From the NCBI GenBank assembly GCA_949825025.1, contig OX463781.1, positions 38,527,950-38,591,949 on the forward strand: a stretch of DNA of 64,000 nucleotides, read 5' to 3'. Made by a program: the position numbers and the translations under genes. Below the pieces are notes generated by a model. That model was not told where the DNA came from, did not search any database, and was given only the letters and a program-made list of their open reading frames with translations. This stretch comes from Siphlonurus alternatus (lineage: Eukaryota > Arthropoda > Insecta > Ephemeroptera > Siphlonuridae). Shown here one piece after another: positions 1 to 11,893 of this stretch; the first letter of the stretch is position 1; each line of letters begins with the position of its first letter.

Positions 1-112
1 ATATCTCTAGAAATAACTTTGTTTTAAATTATAAAAACATTAAAAAATTGCTAGATATTTGAAACACCTGCATGCTCGTACAGTTTGTATCTATTTCTCT
101 GGATAGCATGAA

Positions 113-340
113 TGGACAACCTGCATGAAATTTTTTTATTGCAGAAATGAATAGAGGGTACAAAATTAATAGGGACTAGACGCCTATTGACTCCTCCAGG
201 GGGTGTGGCCACACCTTTCAATAATTATTTAAAAATAGTTCTGCATGGGTCTCAAAAAAAAATCTGAAAAAATTCTGAGTAGCATAATTTGGTATCCTCA
301 ATTCATTTCTGCAATAAAAAAATTTCATGCAGGTTGTTCA
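113..340. repeat. Palindromic MITE-like element
   Basis: Inverted arms of about 50 bp begin with a TGRACAACCTGCATG-type motif, continue with an A/T run and the motif TTGCAGAAATGAAT, and recur as the reverse complement ending near 340. The loop carries GACGCC and a GTGTGGCCACACC palindrome. It resembles the elements at 4131-4454 and 14774-15118 in arm sequence (TGCAGAAATGGATAGAGG motif). Confidence 0.7.
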
Positions 341-704
341 TTTTACATCTGCTTTACTTGCTGTAGAGATGCGGCTCCAATATTTAGAGAGATGCAGATT
401 TGCAATTTTGAAAGATGTAAGAAAAGCACTAATTGTAAGTCTATTCATATCAAAAGAGTATTGATGCAAAGATTAATTTCTTGTGCTTTTTCCGCCATCG
501 GTATATATATGCATTATACATAAATTAAATATTAGCGTCCAGAAGGAAAAGAGAAAACCCTACCAGAAATCGAACATTGGATCGATGGTGGAAAAATAAC
601 AAGAAATATAAATTTGAATTAATATTAAAATACTGTAATCATTCTTAGATATACACCTTAATTTTCTTAATTTAATTCTCAAATTTAAAAATTAGAAGGG
701 TATT

Positions 705-800
705 GATTCGAGATCACCACACCTTCATAGACTGTTTGTTAATGCGTGCAAATAAAGCAAGAATGAAGTTTGTGCTGTCCAGAAGTGTAAAAACGACAAA
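705..800 (+). repeat. Diverged interspersed repeat, related to 40455-40540
   Basis: About 80 bp align with 40455-40540 at moderate identity; both contain CATAGACTG, then an AAACAAAGCA/AAATAAAGCA core followed by a TAAAGTTYGTG-like stretch. It may be the relic of an old retroelement tail, but no domain is recognisable. Confidence 0.4.
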
Positions 801-1332
801 ATTTCTGAACCCAGTTGTTATTGGAGAGAACTCATTAACAATATTAGCTTAAATGGTCGTACAAAGGGAAGAAAATAAGAGCAAACATCGCAGCTCTCAC
901 ATGCGGTCAATAAAAGCTCTCTGCTCATGAACAGTGTTATTACTTGAAAATTTTACATCGAGATGTGTTATATTAAATTGTTTAAAGATACAAGATGTTA
1001 GGTCATGGATGCAGGAGTCAACAATGCAGGACGGTGATGACGAAAAGAAGAAAGAATTGACCTTCCAATTGTTGACTAAAATATTTTCATTGTTATAAAA
1101 TTTTCAAATTAAAGAACTATACCTTACTGCAATATTGTTACACTGTCTTTTTTTTATATTTCCCTTTCGATGACTTTTTTTTTTTCTTTAATTTCTAGAA
1201 ACTATTTCAGCTAGCTTGTCAGAATAAATAATATAATCAACTGTCCACTATCCTAAGTTTTGCATAGCAGATATATTTGATACAAAAATAGATCTGTTCA
1301 TAATTAATCGATTCATGAATCAAGAACCAAAC

Positions 1333-1640
1333 AGTATGGCACGATTGGTTAAGTGTCGGACTTGTAATTTGGATCGTCTCCAGAGCTTGGGTTCGCTCCC
1401 GACTGCCTGTCAGTTTGTGAGTGATCCTGAGTGCGCTCGCCAGGTGGCTGCAGCTTGCAAGTCGAACACTGTATCGGGAGATGCTTAGGTCACGTGGACT
1501 TCGTACCGTCTGCCTTGACGGTGGTTTTCTGTGGTTTCCCATCGTCTCTCCCAGGCGAATGCGGGGCAGTTCCTAACACAAGACCACAGCCACCTCCATT
1601 CCTATCCTAGTATCCCACTGTTGTTAATTAATACTGTTGT
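1333..1640 (+). mobile_element. tRNA-derived SINE
   Basis: A pol III type 2 promoter is visible: A-box-like TGGTTAAGTGTCGG at 1346-1359 and B-box-like GGTTCGCTCCC at 1390-1400. A unique body follows, then a 3' domain (TGGTTTTCTGTGGTTTCCC, CCAGGCGAATGCGGGG, GACCACAGCCACCTCC) also present at the 3' ends of the 5S-derived SINEs in this window. The tail ends in TTGTTAA-like repeats just before an AAAT microsatellite. It is intergenic, downstream of and antisense to the DIP-like gene. Confidence 0.85.
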
Positions 1641-1710
1641 TAAGTTTGAATGCTTACACTAATAGCGGAATATGCTGTCTATATATTATAGTAAGCTAAC
1701 AAAAAATATT

Positions 1711-1714
1711 AAAA

Positions 1715-1805
<91 letters not shown>

Positions 1806-1807
1806 AA
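1711..1807. repeat. (AAAT)n microsatellite
   Basis: About 24 near-perfect AAAT units, read as LFIY repeats on the minus strand. It starts 70 bp after the SINE tail, so it may have grown from it. Confidence 0.95.
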
Positions 1808-4130
1808 TTAAAAATAAAATTAAAAATATAAAAATAAATAAAAAACATTCATTATTATATTGCCTGTACATCTGTCTCTTCATGAATCGAATATTATAAT
1901 TGTGTATATACGAACAAGCAAAATTACAGGTTAAAAATGAAACTGTTTTTATTGCGTTTGATGGTTATTAAATTAGTTACCTAAAATTTTGAAATACATG
2001 CAATCCCTATTTTCAATTTGATTTTTTGATTCTAATAAAATCTATTGATGTATCTAATAAAATCATACTAACATATATTTTTTAATTATTCCTAATTGTA
2101 TGTCCAAATTATATACTAAAATTATAATTATGCAAAAGAAAAAAAATATAAGTTTCCCCATGTTTTATTAATTTTTTTAAATCTATTTTCTAAATATAAG
2201 GTGATTAAAGAGGTAATTGAAAAAAATAATAAATTTATTAACATTAATTTTTTTTCCTCAAGATATTATTATATTTTTTTGTTACAATACATAATACAGT
2301 ACAGTATAGCATTATAGTACCAGCAAAGAAGGAGATGTAATTATTCTTTGATAATAACAGATGATATTTTTATAATAAATTAACATATAGGGTTTTCAGG
2401 AAGAGATGAAATGTTTATAGTATATATATATATATATAGGTTGAGTGGTCTACGAGTATTTAACATTAACATACCATTAAAAAAAAATTGTGATTATTAT
2501 AACATTTTGGTTAAATATATTATTATAAATAATGTCAGTCTACAACATTTATTAAGAAAATTAATGATAACTTTATGTAAACCAAAGTCTTCTAATTTTG
2601 GAATGCGTTGATTTATTTTTCTGATAATTAACTGTCCTTTAAAATTTTGAATCTGCCACCATCATGATGATAATTAATTAGGCTTCATTTCAGCCGGTCT
2701 ATAATAATATATGAGAACATAATTATAGATATTTTCTCCTTTTCTAGCAATTTAAAAAAAAAAAAAAATCTAACCCCCAACCTAGTTACATTCTAACAGA
2801 TCTTAGATTAATAACTGTAGACTCTATGGCGCTTAGCTTTGAGACATGTCTGGCCATGTTAAAAATCAAAAGATGGTCGCCGCGCGCATTTGAACTTCAC
2901 GTAAACTAAGATCTGTAAATACTGTACGTAGGAGTCTTATAATTTAAAATCAAGAACTATATTTAATTTACGTAGATTTTGTTAGTATGGTGAGAACACT
3001 GTAAAACCAACTAACTTGAAGCCTATAGAGTTGATTGCGCTGACGTCATGCCCCTGTAAGTTAGGCTGCCCTTTGGAGGACCGGAATGCACAGACTAGCA
3101 TATAAACAAATTACATAATGATTTTTTTCATTTTACTAAACAAAATAAATCAGGTTTAAAAAATTATAAAAATACACCAATAAACGATGGATAGTATAAA
3201 AAAATTGCATCATTATAGAATAATCAAAACTATTTTATTTAGTTTTTTTTTGTCATTTCTCCTATCTAATGCCATAGTAGTTGGACCTCCACTTTCTCTT
3301 TTCTACCCTCCTGACCGTCCGTATACCTGCTATGCTATTTTCCCTCGTAAACAAAAACAGCAAACAACTCTATAGCTCCATCTTACATGAAACGTCGTTA
3401 TCTTATTGTTCCGATCATCAGATGCAGAGAAAATTACCAAATGCAGTGACGGTGTAATGGCGAAGAAAAAGAAGAAAAATCATGATCATGATTATGTTGC
3501 TTCAATAACATTGTACTTTTTTATTGATTTTTACTTTCAATTAAATTTAATGAACTGTACGTCTGAACAGAGCAGTCAGGTATTTTTATTGATTGCAGAA
3601 TTTGATTTAATTAGCCATAGCGTTCTAGAATTCCAGGACGCTATGAATTAGCCTAAATTTTTATCAGTAGAGGTAATTACGGCAAATTCAAATTTTTAGT
3701 ACATTATTTTAAAGGACAGTGCACATGAAAATAAAAATTGGCATGATTGTTTTTTTTTTTACCATATTACAAATTTTAAACTAAAGTATTTCATATTAAA
3801 AAGTTGTACATAATTCTTTTAAAACGCTAAACAAAAATTACATCTTGGTAATAATCATGTGGTTTGATTTTTTTACTATCAAAAATTATAATCTTTCATC
3901 AGTCTAAATATGAATAATTATAATAAAAACAAATTATAATTTCTCAATTAGTTCTATTTCTACTTCGTTGTCAATTATTTTGAGAAGTAGAATTTAATAA
4001 TTTAAAATTAAAACAAAAGCAAATTTACTAATTAATTAAAATTAAAAAATTCAAACCCTGAGACCACGTACCACATTACAAAAAAGTTATATTACACTAA
4101 ATATCCAAACATTACAACAAGTAAATAATG

Positions 4131-4454
4131 TATCAACCTCGAAAATTTTTAATGCAGTAATGGATAGAGGATGCAAAGTTATGTCACTCTGTTTTTGTTT
4201 TTTTTTTTCTTTATTTCAGATTATTTAAAGCCCGGGAAGTATTGCTAAAAAGTTTTGGCGAGGTTGGATTTGAACCCACACCCCTTTTAGATCCTATCCT
4301 TTTAAGCGTCAAGAGGCGTCACTTTCTCTGTATATTCAATAATTTTTTAAAAATAATTCCCGGACTCTAAAAGAAAATTAAAAAATTAAAAAATCAGAGT
4401 AGCATAACTTTGCACCCTCTATCCATTTCTGTAATAAAAATTTTTGAAGTTGAT
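4131..4454. repeat. Palindromic MITE-like element
   Basis: Arms start TATCAACCTCGAAAATTTTT and return as the reverse complement at 4430-4454. The subterminal motif TGGATAGAGGATGCAAAGTTATG pairs with a CATAACTTTGCACCCTCTATCCA-type motif on the right. The loop contains a B-box-like GGTTCAAATCC on the minus strand and AAGAGGCGTC. It is closely related to the element at 14774-15118. Confidence 0.75.
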
Positions 4455-5116
4455 ACTTCACTGTCACATTTTTATATTATATTATAGCACAGATTTATTT
4501 CATATTTTAGCAACAATAATAATTTATACGGCGCACGACTGTAGAAGGCTTTTGTTACCAAAGCTCTGCACCTTCCATCACGTTCTCCAAGTCTTTGAAG
4601 TTCATATTGAAAGTCTGTTTGCTCTTGCTCGGACAAAACGAACAGAACAGCTGGGGGAGTGGGGACAGATTTTTTTTTATTTTTTTATTGTGGCGTCGAA
4701 TTTTGTGTCGCCCTTTGTACAACTCTTATTGCTGATGAGACCAAAAATAACATTAATTTTTTATATATACTATCTTTATATTTTTAGCTATAAAGACCTA
4801 TACAATATTATTATTTATAATATTTTATTATATTTAATATATCTATATATTATCACACATTCATTTCTGTTTGAAGAAAATTATAAAAAATAAAAATTGA
4901 AGTTTTGAAAAAAAAAAAAAAAAAATCAATGTCTCATAGTACAAATGTCGTATAATAAACAACGAGGATTTGATGCAAACATAGACTCTATGCACATGTA
5001 CCATTGCAAAAAAAAAAAAAAAAAAAAATGTGTGGCATTTGTGAGAATTGTAGTTTGATGAGTCAAAAATTTTGTTAAAAAAATAACACTTAATTAATAA
5101 TTAAAATAAACTGGTC

Positions 5117-5122
5117 TTTATT
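5117..5122 (-). terminator. Candidate polyadenylation signal AATAAA
   Basis: TTTATT on the plus strand reads AATAAA on the minus strand, about 350 bp after the stop codon of the last exon. The region is AT-rich and such hexamers are frequent, so this is only the nearest plausible site. Confidence 0.2.
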
Positions 5123-5469
5123 AAATATAAAGATTAAATAATAATTATTCATATCATAAACACACATTTTGTCGTAATCATATATACACATATACATATA
5201 AATAACATTCGTCTGCTATATATATACACAAAAATCTGTCGGTCTAAATTAAGGCAACAAGATATATTTTAACTATTTATATTATAATTATTATATTTAT
5301 ACGCTTTTTCTCTCATTTTTTTTTTTTTAATTTTGAAGTATATGCCGTTTATCCAGTTCAATAATGCCACAATTATGTTTTTTTTTTTTTTTTTTTTTTA
5401 CAGAGTTGTAATTATTATTGTCACACACGAAGGGGGTTAGAAATAGAGGGTTGATTAACAAGTGAGCGG

Positions 5470-5819
5470 TCAGAGGGCACGACTTAAGCTAAGTTGTAAC
5501 GCGGCCGCACCTAACACCACCATAAGTCGAGGTAGCAGACGATGATGAGCCGAATGTGATTCTTCTTCTCTTCCATCAGGGAGGATCATGTTCCCACCCC
5601 CACCACCCCCACGTGAGGGAGGTCCCAGGGTGGGCAGTAACATGAGACCACCCCCACGACCTGCCCCCGCGGTGGCTGGTGCTCGCTCCCCCACTGAATT
5701 GGATAGCTCCTCCTCGGCCTCCTGCTCAGCTGATCCGTACTGCTCGGGGTAGTCCTCTTCGTCGTAATGAGGCGGAAATACCCGACCTGCAGTCGGACGT
5801 CGGGTGGGACCAGGAATCT
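5470..5819 (-). CDS. DIP/lachesin-like Ig protein, last coding exon (C-terminal tail, GPI signal)
   Basis: This exon holds the final 115 residues and the TGA stop (5470-5472). The acceptor is a pyrimidine-rich tract ending TGTACAG at 5820-5822. The exon starts with two bases that complete a Glu codon split with the exon at 12644, giving ...RLYEIPGP, the sequence expected after the third Ig domain of DIP-type proteins. The tail is low complexity: an acidic stretch (DEEDYPEQY, then EAEEEL), Gly/Ala-rich runs including six consecutive Gly, and a hydrophobic C-terminus (LMVVLGAAALQLSLSRAL). That ending, with no charged cytoplasmic tail, suggests removal and a GPI anchor at the outer membrane leaflet, as known for many insect DIPs; the anchor is inferred. 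GC content is far above the flanking DNA. Alternative last exons cannot be excluded. Confidence 0.88.
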
Positions 5820-5850
5820 CTGTACAAAAACAAGGATTCTTTACATTGGA

Positions 5851-6052
5851 TAAGGGCTGTCTCACACAGAATATCATGATTTCGCAGCGTATGATATAAA
5901 AGTAAGAACCTATGATATTAGGTGTGTGCGCGCATACAGCTTCGCATGGTATGACATCGTACGTTTCTCATTTATTAGAACCAATTCTAAATTTTAATTA
6001 CACGAAACCATACCATACCATGCGATACAAAGGCAGTGTGCAATCTCCCTAA
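5851..6052. repeat. Palindromic element next to the last-exon acceptor
   Basis: Imperfect terminal inverted repeats (AGGGCTGTCTCACACAG against AGGGAGATTGCACACTGCC), with internal TCGCA...GTATGAT motifs repeated in both orientations. The right-hand end of the intron polypyrimidine tract is only about 30 bp from this element. The style of ends recalls hAT-type MITEs, but family assignment is a guess. Confidence 0.5.
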
Positions 6053-6087
6053 GACACGCGTGAATTTTGTGCATTAATTTGGTTAAT

Positions 6088-6182
6088 TTTTAGGCCTCAT
6101 TGCACCGTGAAATTTTAAAAATAGCAAAGCATGATAGGTGCAATTGAAATTTCGCGGTGTAAGGTGTAATGATGCCTAAAAT
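6088..6182. repeat. Short palindromic MITE
   Basis: The ends TTTTAGGCCTCATTGCACC and the reverse complement of GGTGTAATGATGCCTAAAA form an inverted repeat around a 95 bp element containing a second CGCGGTGTAAGGTG motif. Confidence 0.55.
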
Positions 6183-6349
6183 ACTTGAATATGATTGGCT
6201 ACTCCCTTTACCATTGGTAATCGGTGGCTTAACCTGTATAAAGGAATCTCTGCCCTGAAGAAATTGCAGGCCAGTGTTACACAACAATTAATGGTAAATA
6301 ATGGTCAATGCATCCATTTTACAGAGGACCTTGATCGAGTTGTGTTTGC

Positions 6350-6516
6350 CGTATTTTTTTAAACCCTCCAATACCCTCAAAATAGTGGTGCAAAACGCTG
6401 TGACGTCATAGTATGCAAATATTTAACACATGTAGGGAAAGAAGTTACATGACTATGACGTCATAGTGCCTTTCCTCTCGATTTTAAAGATGTTAGGCAG
6501 TTTAAAAAAATCTGAA
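6350..6516. repeat. Palindromic element with two TGACGTCA sites
   Basis: Arms of about 60 bp: CCCTCAAAATAGTGGTGC-type on the left pairs imperfectly with CCTTTCCTCTCGATTTTAAA-type on the right. TGACGTCA occurs at 6401-6408 and 6456-6463 on either side of the centre. Related elements lie at 10245, 21160 and 46640. Confidence 0.6.
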
Positions 6517-7178
6517 AGACAAATTGACAGTAATATGTTATGTATACAATACGTATATTATCATTATATCATTAAATAAGAGTTAAAATTATTTGGAAGA
6601 TCAGATTCTACTAAACCTTTAAAAAAAAAAAAATAAATAAATAAAAAATTTTATTCTTTCATGTAGAATGTTTCAATTTCATTTATTGAAATTCTTACAG
6701 TAAAACTTAAACTTTTTTTTATTAGTTGTTGTAATGGTATAAAATATTATAATTAAATCATTTAGAGTGTAGGATTTTGAAGAGATCAAAATAACAAAGT
6801 TCTGTATTATTGCAGTTACTGAACTTAATTAAGTTAGGTCTTTAAAATAATTTAACTTCTTTCCTCTCAATTTCAGATTTTATTTAAATTAATGACAATC
6901 GAGTATTAACCAATTTCATCATCATTACCCACTTGAGACCAATAAAAAACAATAAGCACAATCATGTATACTTTTTGGATTGATTATATATTATTATTAA
7001 CAAAAAAAAAAAAAAAAAAAAGGAAGCAAAATAGAAAATACAAAACGTCCTCGTACTAAATATTTTTTATTGAATTAAAAAGTTTATGCTAAACTCGACG
7101 CCGACGATCGACCGCCTACTATATACTGTTCTTTTAACTATTGAATTACATCATATGTCTGATGTAATATGAAACAGT

Positions 7179-8260
7179 TTGTTTAATGAATTAGAAAAAG
7201 TTGGGATAAGAGGTCCAACACTGGAATTAATAAAACACTATTTATATGATAAAAAAATGGTGGTAGAAATTAGTAATGTTAAAGGTGACCAATGGGCCTT
7301 AAAGTTTGACACCCAACAAGGAGGAACAATTTCTCCAATACTGTTTAATATTTATGTTAATAGCATATTCTCTGTTTTAAAAGATTGTAAAATTTTTATG
7401 TTTGCTGATGATTTGTTAATTCTTGTTGCTAAAAAAGACTTTAATGAAGCGCAAAAAGTTTTACAAGTAAATGCCAACCATTTGGCTAATTGGGCGCATG
7501 ACTATGGTTTAATAATAAACATTAAAAAAACCAAAGTCATGCACTTGTGTAATAAATGTCTAAGAAAAAATGAAGTCATGAATATTACTGTACACTTTAA
7601 TCATTGTTTGCGTTATTTTAGAATGAACTGTACATGTTGTAAAATAGAAGAAGTTAAAGTACATACATACTTCTTGGGAGCAATGATTGATGAAATTTTT
7701 TTGTGTGGAATTTACATATTGATAAAATTATAAAAAAGTTAAGATCAGTTTTGTCTCAAATATATAAATTAAAATGTACTGTTAATGAAAAAGCAATTAG
7801 AAATATTTACTTTGCTCTTGCTCACCCGTTCATTATCTATGGAATAACAGCTTGGAGTTTCACTGAATCAGGGGCTATGACTAAATTAATTAAAATGCAG
7901 AAAAGATTATTAAAAACTATGAAATTTGGTGATAAATTTAATGTATCGGATGATATATATAACTATTGGAAAATATTACCAGTAAAAACTCAAGCTAAAC
8001 TTTCATTACTAATTGGAAATTATTTTATTGAATCACATGGAAAACCAAGAGAGCATGAGCACGGTACTCGTCAAAACTTGTTAGAACCTTTATTTAGTTT
8101 ATTTACACCTAGAAGTATAAATAGATTTTGTGAAAGAACTTTGGAATTTAATTTACCTACATTATAGAATGAACTACCGAATAATCTGAAGATATTGGAC
8201 ACAAAAAATAAAGTCAAATTAGAAATAAAAAAAATGGTTGCTCTCACAAATTCGGTAAAA
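7179..8260 (+). pseudogene. 5'-truncated non-LTR retrotransposon (reverse transcriptase fragment, broken)
   Basis: The plus strand encodes the C-terminal half of a LINE-type reverse transcriptase. The first segment (7179-7733) carries the QGGTISPILFN motif and the catalytic FADD box; the second (7703-8167) carries the downstream region with a YFALAHPFIIYG-type motif and the HGTRQ and LPTL motifs seen near the C-termini of CR1/Jockey-type elements. The two lie in different frames: a frameshift occurs near 7700 at a run of seven T. A TAG at 8165-8167 stands where relatives have Trp before NELPNNLK; the frame then continues to about 8245. The N-terminal endonuclease, first RT motifs and ORF1 are absent, typical of incomplete reverse transcription. 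It sits antisense in the last intron of the DIP-like gene. Clade assignment is tentative. Confidence 0.9.
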
Positions 8261-8809
8261 ATTATAAAAATTATATATATTTAATTAATTTTGCACAATT
8301 ATAACTTTTACACTTCATGATTATAACTGTAAATTTTAGATTATTATGGGTATGTTTCTCTTATAATTATATGTATTCTTTGTTTCAGTTTCATGATCTA
8401 CGAGTTACCAATTAATATACAATTTTTTTAGTTTGTTTATTATTTGTCAATTAAAAATCAGATTTTAATAATAATTTGATAGAAATTACAAATTATTATT
8501 TTTTCAATTTATTATTATTTTTAAAAGAAATTAACCTTAATTGGGGATAAAGTTATTATTTGAATATATTATGAGGGTAAAAAGTAGTCCATAAAACCAG
8601 GGAAAAAATAATATAAAAAATAAATGCATATAGTATAAATTCGTAACATAATATTTGAATAAATATATAAATATATAACTTTTCAAATAAATGCATCAGA
8701 TATTATTTTGGGGGTAGTGCTTTGTTTTATCTTGTTTTATAAAAATACTTAAGTCATTTTGTTTCAGGTAATGGACATCAAAGAAGATGTGTTTTGTTTC
8801 ATTTTGTTC

Positions 8810-8813
<4 letters not shown>

Positions 8814-8863
<50 letters not shown>

Positions 8864-8876
8864 TATATATATATAT
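8814..8876. repeat. (TA)n microsatellite
   Basis: Alternating TA of roughly 60 bp with one interruption (AATT) near 8859. Confidence 0.95.
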
Positions 8877-9004
8877 GTATGTATTATGATTGTTTTGACA
8901 TTATTAAGTATGATTGTTCTAGTAAATACGATAAATATGACAATGTATTAGAGCTTTAGGATAATCTTTTCATAATTTGTAATTTTGAGTTTTGTTATTT
9001 CTTA

Positions 9005-9345
9005 AAGGTATACAGGCCTCAAATTACAAATTAGACAGACATTATGTGTTGCTCAAGTTTATAATCAACATTCGTATTATTTTTACCTGCGCGCGGTGCG
9101 TCTGTGCGAAGTCGCGCTGTAAAGAAAGTCCTTGCTGACGTCACAACTCACAGCTAGCACCGATTAGTATTGAGTTGTGACGTCATCAAAGACTTCGCGA
9201 CGTCATCAAGGACTAAATTTCTTACTTTGAACTGCGACTTTGCACGGATGCATCACGCGTGTAAAAAAATGATGCGAATGTTGATTATATACTCTAAACC
9301 CACTTGGTGACTGTCTAATTTTTAATTTGAGGCCTGTATGCCTAA
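9005..9345. repeat. Palindromic MITE-like element with TGACGTCA sites
   Basis: Ends TATACAGGCCTCAAATTAC and a reverse-complement end CAATTTGAGGCCTGTATGCC-like near 9345 form long imperfect arms. The subterminal GTCTAATTT motif is shared between arms. The GC-rich centre has TGACGTCA at 9136-9143 and 9178-9185 in an inner palindrome around TTGAGTTGTGACGTCATC. Confidence 0.75.
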
Positions 9346-10244
9346 GAAAAAAAAACATATATAATTATATATTATTTGTACTCTGACATAGATAAAAAAT
9401 GTCATTCAATTTTCAATTTATTTAAATTTTTTGATTAATTTATTTTGTAAGGGGAAATATAGTGTTTAAATTCAACAATAACGATATTAAGGGTCTTGAA
9501 GAAAAATATTTATGTATTTTGTATCGGCCAATAAGGTTATATATTTAATAACCTTGGCTGATCTTGTAAATTAAAATATGACCAAAAAAAAAAAAAAAAA
9601 AGTCTGAGTAAAATTCGATATAATAAATGAAATTATTATCAAAATGTCAAGTTAAAGTTTAAATTTAATTTAAAGCATTTTCACCTGTAACATATATTAG
9701 AAAAGTTTTCAGACTAAGAAAAAATATAATATATTTACATTTATATATTTATATTTACAAATATCGAGAGGATTTTCGTTTCGTATAAATATATTTATTA
9801 TAATAGTAAAAAATTACTATTTTATTGGAAAGTCTACATGAAAATTTAAATTGCAGAAGTAGATGGATAATGCAAAAGTATGCTTCTTTGATTTTTTTTA
9901 TATATTAAAAAATATTTAAAAAAACAAAGAGGAGCTTCAAAGATATGGACTAAAAGGGACGTAGTTTCAAACATGAACTTTGCATAATTTTTAAACAATA
10001 CATTCCTGGATCAGAAAAATCTGAAAAAAAAAATCAAGCAGGTTGTTTGCTATTAAATTTTGGTACCAACAATTTCTATGTTAAAATCTAGCAATATTTG
10101 GATGTTCTTTACTAATAACAGATGACCCGGTTCTCTTGAATACGGCATAACACGCATGACTGATAGAATGCAGTTGAATCCAACTCAATGAAGGATCTTC
10201 ATGCAAATTTGAAGGGCCTAAAGTTTTGTATTGGCGATTTTTTT

Positions 10245-10360
10245 TTCAGTCCAACACCATCAAAATCGAGGGGAAAGCTACTGTGTTAAATATTTAGCAT
10301 GACGTCACAGCGTCTTTCCCTTCGATTTTGACGGTTTTGGAAGTTTAGGGGCTTATAAAT
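10245..10360. repeat. Palindromic element with TGACGTCA
   Basis: Left arm ATCAAAATCGAGGGGAAAGC pairs with the right arm CTTTCCCTTCGATTTTGAC; TGACGTCA lies in the loop at 10300-10307. Same family as 6350, 21160 and 46640. Confidence 0.6.
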
Positions 10361-10453
10361 CTGAACAAAATTTAAAGTTATAACTCAAAATCCTCTATTG
10401 ACTCAAGTATAATAAAAATTTATGCTGGTTTGTCCATTACACGCTATTTTAAT

Positions 10454-10610
10454 TACAGTAGCCATCACATTTAACTTGGTTATGGTCGGAAGCGCTCGGG
10501 ATTCATTCGGCTCGGCTCGGCCAGGGATGTCCTTCGTTAATAACTGGCTACCAATGACTGAGAGCGTTACAAACACGACCATAACCAAGTTAAATGTGAC
10601 GGCTACTGTA
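10454..10610. repeat. MITE with 35 bp near-perfect inverted ends
   Basis: Left end TACAGTAGCCATCACATTTA continuing to CTTGGTTATGGTCG is mirrored at 10575-10610 with about two mismatches. The GC-rich interior has CGGCTCGGCTCGGCC. A decayed relative is at 13340-13426 in inverted orientation. Confidence 0.8.
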
Positions 10611-11616
10611 TATTATATCGATGAGTTAATAGTGAACTTACGGTTAGATTATCGTTTTGTAAATGTTAAAACTCTTATACTTGTAATATAACATTATTTT
10701 CATCTACAAAGTTTGAATATTTAAAATACACATAAATCCCCCCTTTTTTTAAAAAATAAAATTTTATTTAATCAATAATTCATAATCTTCTCTGGCTCTT
10801 CTAATATTTTTTTACAACAAAATACATAAAAATATATCATCTTATATACAAGCATAAAAATAATTTATTACTGTATTAATATAATATTGGTTAGCACAAG
10901 TTTATATATAATTTTTTATTAATACATCTTATAAGACACTTTTTCATACATAAAATGATAAGAAAATGATCCTTATGTATAGTTAAAGAGAGTAGGATTG
11001 GTGATACTCATGAGTGCGCGGATGCAATCACTCATGCATGGCAAAGAGTTTGCAGATAGCCGCCAGGAGATTAATGGGGTGTTAGAATGATGGATTCGCT
11101 GACTTTATACTGCATGTTTTTTACACCTGTGTCGAGTAAAAAAAAAAATTATCATTCGATCTATATATATATATATACCTTAGAAAGTAATAGTCAAATA
11201 CGATACAGTTACACGTAGCAAGGTATCTTTCATGTGATTATTTCATTACTTTGAGTTATTTAATGTAATTTTTTATATTCAAAGGTTCCTTTTTTTTAAA
11301 GGTATATATAAAATTTTTAAAAATTAAAAAGAAAAGTAAATAGAAATTTCATTACTTAATACCTTCAACCCTGCAAATGTTAAAGATTGCTTTTTTTTTG
11401 TGCTTATACCACAAATAAAATAAAGTTTTTGCATGGTTCTATGTGAGTGTTTTCCCTATTTTTTTTTAGTATTTTTGTTTTGTTTTTTTATTCCATTTTC
11501 AAGAGCACTTTTGTTAATTTGCAAAATTTGATTAAAACAATCAAGTAATAAAAACTCACCATAAAAGAAAGGTCAATGGATATTTGTTTGGTTCATAGAT
11601 ATCAAGATGAGTGCAG

Positions 11617-11893
11617 ACCTGAGTTGAGTTCAAATAAATTTTATCTTTTATTCGCTATTGAGCTCTCACCTCTCGTCTAATTCCCTCCCATTTTGCTCCA
11701 TTTAAGAGGGAATAAAAGAGGGAAAAAGAGGATACTACGTATTTTTTCCTCTTTTTGAGCATAAAATATTAGAAATATTGTCTCCATTTCATCCTCACTT
11801 TGAGCGAAGAGGAAATAAGATGTATTGTAGAGGCAAAAAGATTAGCTTTAGATGTGTAAAGGATGAGTTGAAGACGTAATTTTTCAACTAGGG
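11617..11893 (-). repeat. R300 element, copy 1
   Basis: Member of a family with 11 copies in the window. Consensus ends are CCCTAGTTGAAAAATTACG and (from the other side) CCCGAGTTGAAATAAAT, giving about 12-15 bp terminal inverted repeats. Internal landmarks read in order: ACTCATCCTTTACACGTCTA, CAAAGTGAGGATGAAATGGA, ATGGTGCAAAATAGGAG, TTAATAGCGAATAAAAGATG. This copy is nearly full length and inverted. Confidence 0.8.

Larger units (their letters stand above)
1..5469. other. Downstream flank / 3' UTR region of the DIP-like gene
   Basis: No coding sequence is supported here. The stretch holds two palindromic MITE-like elements (113-340 and 4131-4454), one tRNA-derived SINE (1333-1640), an AAAT microsatellite, homopolymer A/T runs and otherwise unique AT-rich DNA. 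The part next to 5470 should be the 3' UTR of the minus-strand gene, but its end cannot be fixed by eye. Short ORFs here lack codon bias or recognisable domains. Confidence 0.6.

Noticed and set aside
245..523. 92-codon frame near the window start
   Set aside because: Overlaps one arm of the palindromic element at 113-340 and then unique AT-rich DNA; no domain.
4255..4320. tRNA gene on the minus strand (GGTTCAAATCC box)
   Set aside because: The T-arm stem does not pair, no acceptor stem is found, and it is in the loop of a MITE.
7703..8167. Second part of the reverse transcriptase as an independent gene
   Set aside because: It is the continuation of 7179-7733 after a frameshift, with a premature stop where relatives have Trp.
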